64,000 nt of DNA from Thuidium tamariscinum (lineage: Eukaryota > Streptophyta > Bryopsida > Hypnales > Thuidiaceae). Of the stretch, positions 47,621-58,550 are shown in pieces. Every line of letters starts with the position of its first letter. Position 1 is the first letter of the stretch. The notes beneath the pieces were generated by a model. It was not told the origin of the DNA. It saw nothing but the letters and a program-made list of their open reading frames with translations, and searched no databases. Where the stretch lies: the NCBI GenBank assembly GCA_947034885.2, contig OX344756.2, positions 21,125,489 through 21,189,488 of the forward strand, written 5' to 3'. Position numbers and translations under genes: made by a program.

Positions 47621-49251
47621 GGTCCTACTTCTCAAGGAACATCTACTACCTACATAAATGAAGCAAAAGAGATAGGATTGGGGAATGTTGCTTATGGTCT
47701 TACTAGTAGTGGAAATGATTTTGAATCAATAATTACTATGATGTCTTAAATATCAAGTAGAAATTCTCAAGCCCTCACTCAAGCCTCATCATTTTTGTGG
47801 TAGCATTCTGTAGTAGGCCTACTTGTTTTTGTTTTGTTAATATCTAAGTTTTTGTAGCAAGTGGGTTGATTTGGTGGTTAGATTATCTAGTTATGGTGTA
47901 AATATGGATCAATAGCTTAAGTTTTCTAAGTTGGTAGTTTGATAGTCTAGTTGGACAATAGTTTAGTCAAATAGGATGAGATTCCAATAGGTTGATGATT
48001 TTGGTAAGCAAAAATGGTTGCTATGGTTAGTAGTTGTGTCTCCTCGGTTTCCTATTAGGTTGGGAATTTCAATTGGAAATCGACCCATTGTTGAGAAGTC
48101 CAGTGGCGTCCAGCCCAAGGGGGCTATGTTATTTTATTTATTTTGGTGTGTGTGGTGTTGTGTGAGAATTAGATTAGATATTGAGGATTATAAAATGTGA
48201 AGTGCAATTAGAGAAATAGAAATTTGAGAAAGTGTTAATTTTGTGATGGAACAAGAATATTGTATAAATAGGATTATAGAAACCAATTTAGGTGGTATAT
48301 GATCAATTATTATTAATAATAATTTATAAGTTAAAAGAAATTCAAGTGTGTATGAATCATATTGTTGAATGTGTATAGAAAATTGTGGTTGCCGTTGTAG
48401 TTCAATTGATGAAAAGTATACATTTGGGAAAAGAAACCTATTAGCTAAATAATCCTACTTGATAGTCTCCCTTGGTTCGAACTTATTGTACTAAAAAGAA
48501 TAGTCCTCGAGAGAGTGAAAATTCTTCTTCAACACATTCTTAAATGTTACCTCCATCTTTTTTCTTTTGCACACTTTTTTGTCGGTTTTTGAAAGTGAAG
48601 TTTTGTTTTTTAGTTTTATAAATTTAAAATTACTACTTATTATTTTTAGAATATTGAAAGGTTATTACTTCAATTATCTTATAATTTTAGCATTTATAAA
48701 TTTTAAAAGTATTTCTAGCCTCACAAATTGCTAAAATAGACAAGTTACAAAATCATGCTTTTGCAAAATACAATGTATTGAAAACAGAAATTGAAAACTT
48801 TTTTTATTTCAACCTTTAATAGACTAAAGGTGTTTTTCAAAACAAATTGTTAGAAATTGCTAATTTTTGTTGCGTTAACTACAATTGAAAATTAAAATCC
48901 TTTTCTTGAATTCTAATAGTTCAAACTTATAGTATAACATAACATCATTGAGTAGATTCAATTTTAGGCTATTTGACCACATGCATTGAAAGATCATAAT
49001 ATTTAAAGTTTAAAAAAAAAAGATATTTTGCCTTTACTAGACAAGGATAAAAGACTTTGAACCATCTTGGATTAAAGAATTCTCTACAACAAAATGAGGA
49101 TTTATGGCATTCATTAGTACACCTTCTTAGAAATGCTCATATGAAATTTCAAAAGTAAATAACAAGTCTATTGTACTTTGAATCACCATACAATATGAAG
49201 AGGTTAAGTATCTATCGATACACTAGTCATTTTGTGATTAATTCTTATACC
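47621..49251. other. AT-rich region, possible LTR-like remnant
   Basis: TTGTATAAATAGG near 48,253 resembles a TATA box as found in LTRs, and the stretch 47,980-48,130 is less AT-rich. No matching second LTR or primer-binding site was found, so I make no firm call. Confidence 0.25.
48388..48490 (+). repeat. Possible tRNA-derived SINE head
   Basis: GTTGCCGTTGTAGTTCAATT (A-box-like TAGTTCAATTG) is followed by GGTTCGAACTTATTG (B-box-like). The spacing of about 64 nt is longer than in a normal tRNA, so this is not a tRNA gene. It could be a decayed SINE. Confidence 0.3.
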
Positions 49252-49595
49252 ATAAGAGGATTTTTGGGCCCCCAGAAGACCGTTTCAGGGGTGTTCCCCG
49301 AAATTGTTCCCACTGCTGTAGACCAGCCCCCTGTTGGTCTGAATTTTTGAATTTTGAAAGAATTTTTTTTAAAAAAAATTCCAAAAAACTTCAGAATGTA
49401 CTAAAGAGCAAAAAAATGATTTAAAAAAATAATTTTTTTTTCAAAAAAATATTTTAAGAATGTTTAATTATTAATTAAAATTAATCAAAAATTAGTATTT
49501 TCTGACGTGGTAGTCGCTCGACCACATCAGCATCGCGTTCCCAGCATCTGGGAACTCATAGTCTTGTACAACAGCTGAAAATCCTCTTATGATTG
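49252..49595. mobile_element. CATTAGA family copy 3 (CATAAGAGGATTTT ends)
   Basis: CATAAGAGGATTTTTGGGCC and the inverse of CATAAGAGGATTTTCAGC are the ends. The interior GACCGTTTCAGGGGTGTTCC and GACGTGGTAGTCGCTCGACC parallel copy 1 at 7.9 kb. About 340 bp, enlarged by A/T runs; non-coding. Confidence 0.7.
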
Positions 49596-50580
49596 AAGAC
49601 TATTTTTCAAGAAATACAAATGGTGAATCTATAGGTACAAAACTTTGGTATATATAGAAGAAAACTTCAAAGTCTTTAATTACATAGATAGTTAGAAAAT
49701 AGCATTTGAAGGGTTTTTTTTCAAAATTGCTTGACATAGTTAAAAAAACTTGACTATTCTTGGGGTGGGAATTTTGAACTATAATTAGTTTTTTATACAA
49801 TTGCATGTTGCATCATATTGATTATTACATACCAAATCCAAAGTAGTAGATGCTTGCAAAAGACTCCAAATTGCCTAAACTTTTAAATTCTCTAAGTTGC
49901 ATAACTTTTCACATATGTATTCTATTGAAGTTTCATTCCATCTTGCAAATTTGGCCAATATATGCACTTTGTGTCAAAATTTATTTAATATCCATTGAGA
50001 ATTAACTTTGTAGGAAGCTATCCAAACATTCAATTTTCTATTCACTAGACAATTGTCCTTTAGGGATTCAATTGTCTAAATTTAAAAGGGTTGAAAAGCT
50101 CTCCACATCCACATCCATTTTGATTCAATGGTACATTATTATTCAATGAAGGTATATGCACTTCACTTCAAAAGTAACTATTAAGGTATATCTACATTGA
50201 GAACAAATACCTTTATTTTGAAAGGTAGCCCGAAAGGTAGATGATAAGCTTGTTTAAATCAAATAATCAAATCTATCTAAACTTCTTTTTTATCTAAATT
50301 CTTTATTTCAATCAAAATTATTGTATCTCCTTAAGACTAAATTATTACCTTTATGTGAATATGAAGGTTGAATTGGAGTAGTTTTATAATTGGTGGACTT
50401 TGATTTAGAGGTGGTATTGATCCAATGAAGATACTAAGGACTACAAATGTCCAATAGATAACTTTTAAAGAATCTTAAATAAAAACAAAACCAATGCATC
50501 TTTCATCATAGGATCTAATACTTTTTAGTAATAAGACTATGTTCTTCTTAGAATTAATGCTAAATGTTTTGTAGAGAATC

Positions 50581-50676
<96 letters not shown>

Positions 50677-51710
50677 GCATTTGCCTCTTAGAATACAAAT
50701 TATATACTAGTATATGGTAAAACATACACCATTTTTATATAGATAATTCAACAATTCAAATTCTTTGTTTCGAATCATTATAGCATTTATACCCTAAAAG
50801 ATAGAGCATTTGACCATGTAACTAAAAACTAAAAAGTCCCTCACTCAATATATATGTGATAAAATTTTAAAGAATTTTCACTGAGAATTTCTATTTTTTA
50901 GAATAGAAGTATTGTACATTATAGTGTAGAACATTATAATATAACAAAAATCTCTATATTATTCCATATTTAGAGATGTAATAATAGATCTTCAACTTCC
51001 AACTTCAACAAAAGATTATTTTTGGAAATTTTTCAAAGTTTCCAAATGGCTTAGAAAGTTCTCTTTAAAAACTTCATTTTTTTGTATTTTTCGAAAGCAA
51101 AAAATTTATTTTGAATGTCAAAATTAAGTTTTAGGGGAAAAAACTCATGAAAAAGTACTGATGAAGGGCATGAAAAATTAAGTCTAAATTGAGTGAAATT
51201 TAGCTAGTTTGGGATCACTATCAATGACATGTAGAAAAGGTGACCATTTTGTAGCATTTGAGGTATACAATAATTATCCAAATTAGAGCTACCTTATATC
51301 ATTAGATTTGGTTGAGTATAAACTTTTGTCACTACTTTGCAAATCAATTCATGCACATTCTATATCATATACACAAAAATACTACATTGCATTTAGAATT
51401 GAGCTTCTTAAAATTCTAAAGGATATCCTTATTAGCTACATCACGCTTACTACTTGAACAATGAGCAAGGGGACACTTACCTTTCTTTGAGAATGAATGT
51501 AGGATTGATGTCCCAAATGAACAAGTATTTAATTTTGTCAACCCTATGAAAAGAATTGGAGTTACTTATCTAGTATCATATAATGTGAAAAATGTTATGA
51601 AAATATGTCACAATTTTATCCGTCACGTGGATGTTCACCTTTTCATCTACACTTTGGAATCTAAAGAAAGAATTCATAATTTTGCAACAATATGGGTATG
51701 TGTATATATA
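49596..51710. other. AT-rich intergenic with a TA microsatellite
   Basis: No gene apart from the simple repeat at 50,582. The open frames here are translations of low-complexity DNA. Confidence 0.45.
50582..50673. repeat. TA dinucleotide microsatellite, about 46 units
   Basis: An uninterrupted TA run of about 92 bp. The ORF across it (repeated Ile-Tyr) is an artefact. The length suggests it is young and probably variable. Confidence 0.97.
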
Positions 51711-51719
51711 AATTATATG

Positions 51720-52057
51720 AATACACTTAAATATATATATAAATATATAAATAAAAGAACAATCAACAATCAATTGGAGGTCGAGGAAACCGGTTCAACC
51801 GGTGGCTACTTTCCCGACGATGCTCTTCATCCATCCACTGGATGATCATCATCGGATCCTAAAACCCTAAACCCGTCTTCTCCACTGTGCTAACAAAGCT
51901 CAGCACATCAGGAACGTGACGCACCGGAGCCCAGAGTCTGCTGCGAGCTCTTGGCTCACCATGTGTGTGTCTTCGGAGCTGCAGGATTTTGCCAGCGGAA
52001 AGATTTTAGTGGAGATTGTTCTGGTAGAAATTGAGCATAGTTCAATCCTTTAACGCC
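51720..52057 (+). promoter_or_regulatory. Likely promoter and 5' leader of the ATPase gene
   Basis: TATATAAATATATAAATAAA lies at about 51,734-51,755, just before composition shifts sharply from AT-rich to GC-rich near 51,780. The start codon is at 52,058. The TATA-like call rests only on sequence and position. Confidence 0.35.
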
Positions 52058-55000
52058 ATGGCTGTACGCCGGTGCTTAGGCACGGGGGTGCGGGCACGGG
52101 CACGCAACCTCGCCGAAGTTTTGGACGATCGGCGCTTTCTTCGACATTCTCAGGTGCTGTGACACGATACTTTTTAGGTTGATCAGATACTTGCATGCAT
52201 GGATGTGAATGCGGAAATTCTTTGGATCTGGCATTGGACAGGGCTGCATTTTGGATTAATATTGAATTTCAGTCTGAGAAATGTTCGGAATGTGCGTTTG
52301 CTGAGAATGCAAGGGTTGTTGAATTGCTTTATCACTCAAACGTCAGGGATTTTAACTCAATTTTGGTGTGTCATTTTCAACTCTTTAGCTTGACGTTTTT
52401 GAGAAATTTCCTTTTTCAAGTTTTAGTTTTAGTTTAAATTTGGATGACAGGATCAATTAGAAATTAGATTTTTCGCATAGTATTTGATACACTTTGCTCT
52501 TCGAAAAACGATTAGGAAAAACCTCATGGATCTATGGATCAATCTGTTGAAAATGGAAGTGGAGTTTCTAAAATTCTTTATTTTTCAATTGATTATTGGG
52601 CGCTTTTGTAGTTGGACAGTTGTTAAGATGAATTGAAGATTTTAGATTGAGGTCTCAATTCTAAAGATTGTAATTAAGTAATTTTGTAAATTGAAAAGCC
52701 CATTAAGTGCTCTTCGGGCACTGAAGAGTTATTTAAATTGTTGCGCACACAATTCCTATCAGCGAATTTCTCAGGAGGCATTTTAAGATGCGATCTTCTG
52801 CACTTTAGGGCGCGTTTTTTTGTAAATGTGAGTGCTCACTTTGCAATTAATCATAAACTCAAAGGGAGACATTGGACTGTTGGAATGTAGGGCATCGGAG
52901 ACAAATTCTTAGAAAAGGTATTGCGGCATGTAGGTACGCTAGTCGAGCATCAACAAGATGCTTTGAGTGATAGCAAATGGAAGATTATTCGTCGGCCTCT
53001 TCTGGACATGGAGCTGCGTCGTTATGCTCAGTCTCCGGTGGTACCTCAGCCCCTTATATTGCATGGACCTCGTGGTGTTGGAAAACGTACCACCGTTGAA
53101 GGTATGTGACATTGAGGGACAAGACAATTTTTTCAGCTATTAGCCAGAATTTTGGTCATTTGCTGCAGAGGATTCTCGATGCAGCTGCTAGCGCGTCATC
53201 CTGAGTCCCATTTAACGAAGATGAGGATGGACGTACTGGATTTTGTGGTAGAGGAAGTAATTTGCGTCAGGAGGTTTGAACATATGATGGAGTCTGATTT
53301 TTGAGAGATGCATAGTGCAGTAGAGAGACGTTTTGCTTATAATTACCTAATCTATTTCGATCGAAGTTCAACGATATGTATGAACTAATTATGGTGCTCT
53401 AGAGCACCATAAGTGAAAGTAGACACAACCCTATTTCTATCCAAGATCAGTGACCAAAGGCATTTATCCAAGGCTTGCTCATTAGTCCAGCTCAGTGGGT
53501 AGATAAAGTGACAAGTGCCAGTATAGGAGACGGGGTCAGGTCACTGACGATTTTAGTATCCGCTACCTTATTCACTTATATCGGAGTAGTGCTGAACTGA
53601 TGCAACTTGCTGTACTGGCGATACTTGTGCCACTTATGGAAGGGAGTAGTTGTGATTGAAGTGTAATTTCACTTATCACAGGGTTGAATTGCAGGACTGC
53701 TGGAAGAGTGGAGCAGGGACCCGCATTGTGCTGCCTACGTGAATCTGTGTGATCAGGACGGGGCTGCAGTTGAAGGGAAATACACTCTCCCGTGGACCCT
53801 ATCGCCCAGCTCTCCTACTGGAGGTATCTCGAACCAAGGTGGCAGTGATTTGCAGTGGGTTCGACGAAAGTTAGAGCAAGGTCTGGAGTCTCTAGCGATT
53901 CAGGCTGTTCAGGCGGGTTGTTTGAAGAGCAAGAACGTCTTTGATGTACTGATAGACCGTCATACGGTAGACGGTGCATTATCTGAGTTTTTGCAATCTC
54001 TAGCGACAGGCACTAGAGGCTCTGTTGACGGTGGTACGAAGCAACTGTGGCTGAATGCTCTCCTGTACATGAAGAGGGCATCAGGAGCTGCCGGGCAGCC
54101 TATTTCTTGCAAAGAAATCACGCGCATTGACGAAGTTCTGCTTGCGGTGCTGGATAATTCAGATACAGGCCCTCTTGACTATGTCCCATCTGCTGGAGTT
54201 GGCAGGAAAAACACCAAAAGTAAATTTCATTTTTTTTTGTGGCAGAGCTAGTCCGTGTGGCTTGAGATTTTAATTTTAGGATACTTGTAAGCGACTCGTT
54301 TATGAGAATTTCATCTTCGTTGATTGGACCCGACACTGAAGCCGGATATGTGGCAGATGTGAAGGCGCAGTTTGATGTGAAGGAAAAGGCATTGCTGTCA
54401 CTGTCGCTTGCTAAGTATTTGCTTCAAATTCAAGAAAATTGGAAGATCACTGCTGGCGAGGACCGAAAACGGCGGGGCTTGCTTCCGAAGGGTCTAGTTG
54501 ACGCGGCTGTGAGTTGGCCTGCGCTACTGTTGGAATTGGTGTCATGGTCAACTGCAGAAGGCGTTTTCCAGGTGCAGAAGCTTGTGAGACTATCTTTGTT
54601 TGCCTGCGTTTGACATTAATAATAGTATTGTAAGTCATTTGCGGATTGCTGCTTGGTGATTTTTTGCTTGAAGGTTCAGTGTAGCTAACCATGGTTTAAT
54701 CATTAATTCCAGTGGTACTTGGACAGCCTAAGTTGGTGATAAATGGATTGGAGGTCTTGCGCAATGCTTCCACGGTCATTGGAGGCATTGACGGTTCATC
54801 ATTCCACGATGCTCTTCTCATGCAATTTGTCGAAAACAGTCTTTCTCAAGGGTCTTTCCCTGTGATACTGGTATCATCAGACAGGTACTGAAGCGGCTGA
54901 TTTTAAAGAGTTTCTATGACTATGTTTGGATTTCAACGGATTTGAAAAAAAGCTCTCTCAACATAATTCTTCACATGATAGTAATGGAAGCGGAGTACAC

Positions 55001-57210
55001 AAGTTGAGAGGGTTTATTTATGAGGACATACCTGTCTATGGCAAGAGCCTTAATTTCAGAATAAAGATATACGCCTTGAGGCATCTTGGTTTTGATAGCT
55101 GTACCTATTGCCTCTATTACTTGACTGCGAATGCAATTTGCTATGACCGATTCCATAATTTTGTCACCTCTTTTAGATGTTGATACATGCAGCTATTATT
55201 CGTGGCAACTAGGGGAAGATTTCGGCCATACAGACGCATTTATTTCCAGTGAGGTACATTCTCTATCCTTTAAATAGTTGCTGAATGCTTTAGTGTTCAT
55301 GTGGTTAGTTCTTTTCTGAAACTAATAGGGGAGTTGCAAAGTGGTCACGTATACTTGCACCGAATGTGGTAGACAGAACTTAGTTGATACCGATGACCAC
55401 CTCGAAATAGAATCAGGATCTTCTTGTTCACAACAGTTCAGAAATGGTCTGCTGACTTTTCTTTCTAATTTGTCAGACGTTTGGTTGGACACCTAACGAA
55501 GGTGCTCTGCATTTAGTTCCTGGTGTGTTTACAGCAGACGAGGTACTTGCGGACACTACTTATGTTGCTGATATTATAGCACTTGTCTTCGTGTTTCTTC
55601 ATTTGAATTCACTACAAAACTGTCATGTGCTTGAGATTGCTGGAAATAGAAGGTAAAATTGCTCACTATTTTAGCATAATATTACGTGAACTTTTTTGAC
55701 ATCCATTTAGTGGAAAGTGGTGACGGCAGTGTTAGGACCCAACCCACGACACTCTGTTGAATTGGTGCATCTTCGGCACAGCAAGGCTTTTTCTGAGTAT
55801 GCAAATATCTACTTGCCCTACCTCTATGCAAAGTTGTGTTCTGAGGCAAGTGCGTATTTAGGATGCAAGTTAATATGATGTAACCATGGGAAATCTGATT
55901 ATTTAGGATTTAGCCGTGGTAACTAATATTCGTTCTTATGCTTCATTTCTTTTAGGCGCATGAAAGAGGAAGATTATTTGGATATTGAGGATTGCATTGA
56001 TCTTTACTTAGCGTACTTACAGGTACATAACGTTTAACTGTTTGCGACTCTTTGGCACATTCTCTCCTTTCTAAACATCATTCCCTGAAGAATAATTGTT
56101 TTCTACTCCTGAATGAAGAGGTTTTGAACCCTGGAGTAATAGTCTTCGATCCTTCTTGTTGTCTTCCAGTCCTTTGCAGCGGTCCTAGCAGTGCTGTAAT
56201 TTTGTGTAGACCGTTCCAATTTTAGGGGCACCTGTTAACTTTTGGAGAAAAGACTGGGACTTTATTTGATTGCTTGATGATATATGGCTACATTCAGTAT
56301 GGATTTCAACTACTGCTTGTATGCTACTGACATAGTTTTTTTCTGCGTGGGTCTTAGATCGTTCAATATTGAGCCTCTTCTTCATGGTGTGCAGGTTACA
56401 GCTGTTGATCCAGCAATGGATACAGCTCTGGGGATGTTGGAACAATTTGCTGTGAAAGCTATGAACGGTGACATTGACAGTAACTTTCTTCAACATGGAG
56501 CACCCTGGAGAGATTTTCCTAGAAATGATAATAAAGTAAGGCGGCAACGGTGGGCTAAAATACAAATGATGGACTTTCTTCGAGCCTTTTCAGACACAGA
56601 GTTCGGGGTACGGTGCCAACACTGGAGCCTTAATATTTTTTTTACGGCTTTGATTGCCGGTTCTATTGATGCATTTTAAGCGAACGAGGTATTAATACAA
56701 TAAGTGGAGCTTTCAGGTGAACTATCTTGCTGGTGACTTTGAGTTCTTTGATGATCCAGCAGCTCGTGCTCTCGTACAGGTAGAACTATCAAAGGTTCTT
56801 ACCTCTTCACGCAATTAATCTCTTCTTTGTTTTGGAAAATCCTTTGAGGCCTGACTTGACGACTTCATACTTTCTAGTCTGGGAAATCCGACAAGGATGC
56901 CTAACGTGGGACTTGACCCGATTTTAGGTGGGTCTACTATATCAACAACGAGCTCCTCCGTATGTAAGGCCAACCACTGCTGCCATACTACGATGCTTAA
57001 CTCGCTGGTATTATTCTATTTCTTTCAACTTTTGCCACGTTCATAAGCTTTTGTACCTGAAACATTAGTGGAGACCCTTACTGAATGATAAATCTGGGGT
57101 GCTGCAGGCTTGTAAGGGAAAAGTTGCATCTAGAGCCATTGGAAAATTTGAGATATAAATGGCACCGCTTGATAAGAGGCAGATACTACCGCCATCTGAT
57201 GAGGGAGTGA
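52058..57210 (+). CDS. Plant P-loop ATPase-like protein, thirteen exons
   Basis: Exons: 52,058-52,153; 52,891-53,101; 53,695-54,219; 54,267-54,571; 54,727-54,884; 55,193-55,253; 55,477-55,542; 55,711-55,796; 55,956-56,022; 56,395-56,607; 56,717-56,779; 56,928-57,007; 57,108-57,210. This keeps one frame for 677 residues. The start has good context (GCCATGGC), and the N-terminus MAVRRCLGTGVRARAR looks like a mitochondrial or plastid presequence. A Walker A-like loop GPRGVGKRTT is at 91-100, with Arg after the invariant Lys where Ser/Thr is usual. FPVILVSSD (423-431) after a helical region resembles the strand-plus-Asp part of archaeal/STAND ATPases. The C-terminus WLVREKLHLEPLENLRYKWH...RGRYYRHLM is basic. 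I believe homologues occur across plants but cannot name one. Exon 4's acceptor is the weakest border (47-nt intron); exon 8's donor has alternatives. Function unknown. Confidence 0.85.
53389..53412. repeat. Perfect 24-bp palindrome in intron 2 of the ATPase gene
   Basis: TTATGGTGCTCT followed directly by its reverse complement AGAGCACCATAA. Its position in a 593-bp intron suggests a remnant of an inverted-repeat element or a protein-binding site; neither is shown. Confidence 0.9.
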
Positions 57211-57640
57211 CGATCCAAGTAGCACAGAAGGTCCTCAATGTGGACATCGTGGTGCTCAACATTGATGTCAAATTCGACATCAGCACCATACACCTCTGAC
57301 TCCTTGGGGAATAGATTATTCGCTGAATATTGTTGCCTTCAATGAGCTATTCTTGTTCAGCAAGCCCATTGCCTTCCTACTCTCAATGTTTGTAAAATTA
57401 GTCGGTGATTCTCTGCAGACGCAATCCCAGCGTCAGTCCATTGTTTAATATTCAGTTTAATCATGGACACATGCTCACATCTCATCGTTTCCACCTAAAC
57501 TTGGGTTGCAGACTTCACCAGAGCTAGGAATCATCCTAACCCAGGTACTTCGAATCTCTCTAGTTAAAACTCAATCGTTTTTACAACTGAATTTATTTTG
57601 TTGTTACCCTCAGAGGGCGTCAGTCCCACGCACGTGTCGC
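57211..57640 (+). other. 3' flank of the ATPase gene
   Basis: Moderate GC content and no further exon needed. It probably includes the 3' untranslated region; no polyadenylation site can be fixed. Confidence 0.4.
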
Positions 57641-58550
57641 TCTAGAACCCCAGAGCCAATTCCAATCGTACCGAAATAACGTATGCTCGTTCCTGCCTGC
57701 CTGCCCTGCCTCCCTCCCTGACGTCTTTCATTGATCTTCGCAATTTCGGTTTGACATCATGCTCCAGTATCATAAGTAAGGTTCATCCAGGGAGTAAGGT
57801 AACGTGAGGTAGCAGGCAGGCCCTGCCCCTGTAAGTGAGTACCGTAATCCAGGGGCGGCATTGAAGAGTTGGCAGGAGGACCTGCATGGGAACGCCAGGA
57901 GCGTGATGATGATTGACAAGCATCTGGAACCCAGGAAGAAGCAGAGCAGTTGAGCCAGAGGAGTGTAGTGATGATAATGATGAGACTGGATGGAATTAGA
58001 GGGCATTAGGAGCGTGGGAGCATTCAGGAAAAAAATAATTCAAGGAAAAAGGAACAGGGCGACGGAAGCGCACGGCCAGGCAGCGCAAGCAGGCAGGCAG
58101 GCAGGGCAGGCAGTAGGCAGCCAGGCAAGCAAGCAGAGAGGTGGTGCACTGGTGCCGTGGGGGGTGGGGAGGTACTCCCCACGTGTGGAGAATGGCTCCT
58201 CTCACGTGCAGCTCCCCCTCCTCCCCACGTTCATTTCCTCCATCAATGCCCCCATCGCAGGACAACTGAACTGATCCCACCTTGGTTGTGTGCTTTGGCC
58301 TTTCAGTCCATTGGCTCTTCCTTCCTTTCTTTTCTGCCTTTTGCCCTTTCTTTCTGCTTCTTTTTCTCGTCTTCCGTAGCATTATTAGGAATGATGGAGG
58401 TTTACCAGGGGACCTCGCTTGTGAGGCGGGTGGTCTTTCTACGTGTGGACATGGGTTTTTATTGGCTCTGGATCGAAGGGCGGAGGCTTTGCAGGAACGG
58501 AAACTGAGGTACGTAAGGTACACAGAAGGAAGCCAACTGTAGACCCTTTT
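57641..58550. other. GC-rich island with CAGG/CCTG simple repeats, gene uncertain
   Basis: CCTGCCTGCC-type repeats at 57,692-57,720 and GCAGGCAGG-type repeats at 58,085-58,138 are complementary to each other. The composition matches the gene islands, so a promoter, leader or exon is plausible. The long minus ORF (57,996-58,523) reads through the simple repeat and is not credible as protein. A + strand frame at 58,390-58,542 (GGLPGDLACEAGGLSTCGHG) has a decayed relative at 59,040-59,100. Confidence 0.4.

Noticed and set aside
48388..48490. A functional tRNA gene
   Set aside because: A-to-B box spacing is too long and no cloverleaf can be drawn.
50537..50725. 62-codon minus ORF of repeated Ile-Tyr
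   Set aside because: Translation of the TA microsatellite.
54220..54279. 60-nt intron with the stronger-looking TTTTAG acceptor
   Set aside because: It shifts the reading frame by one base; kept as the alternative in case of a base error.
54711..54726. Upstream acceptor (ATTCCAG before TGGTACTTGG) for exon 5 of the ATPase gene
   Set aside because: Joined to exon 4 it gives an early stop; the AG at 54,726 keeps the frame.
57996..58523. 175-codon minus-strand ORF
   Set aside because: Much of it translates a CAGG/CCTG simple repeat; no domain or intron support.
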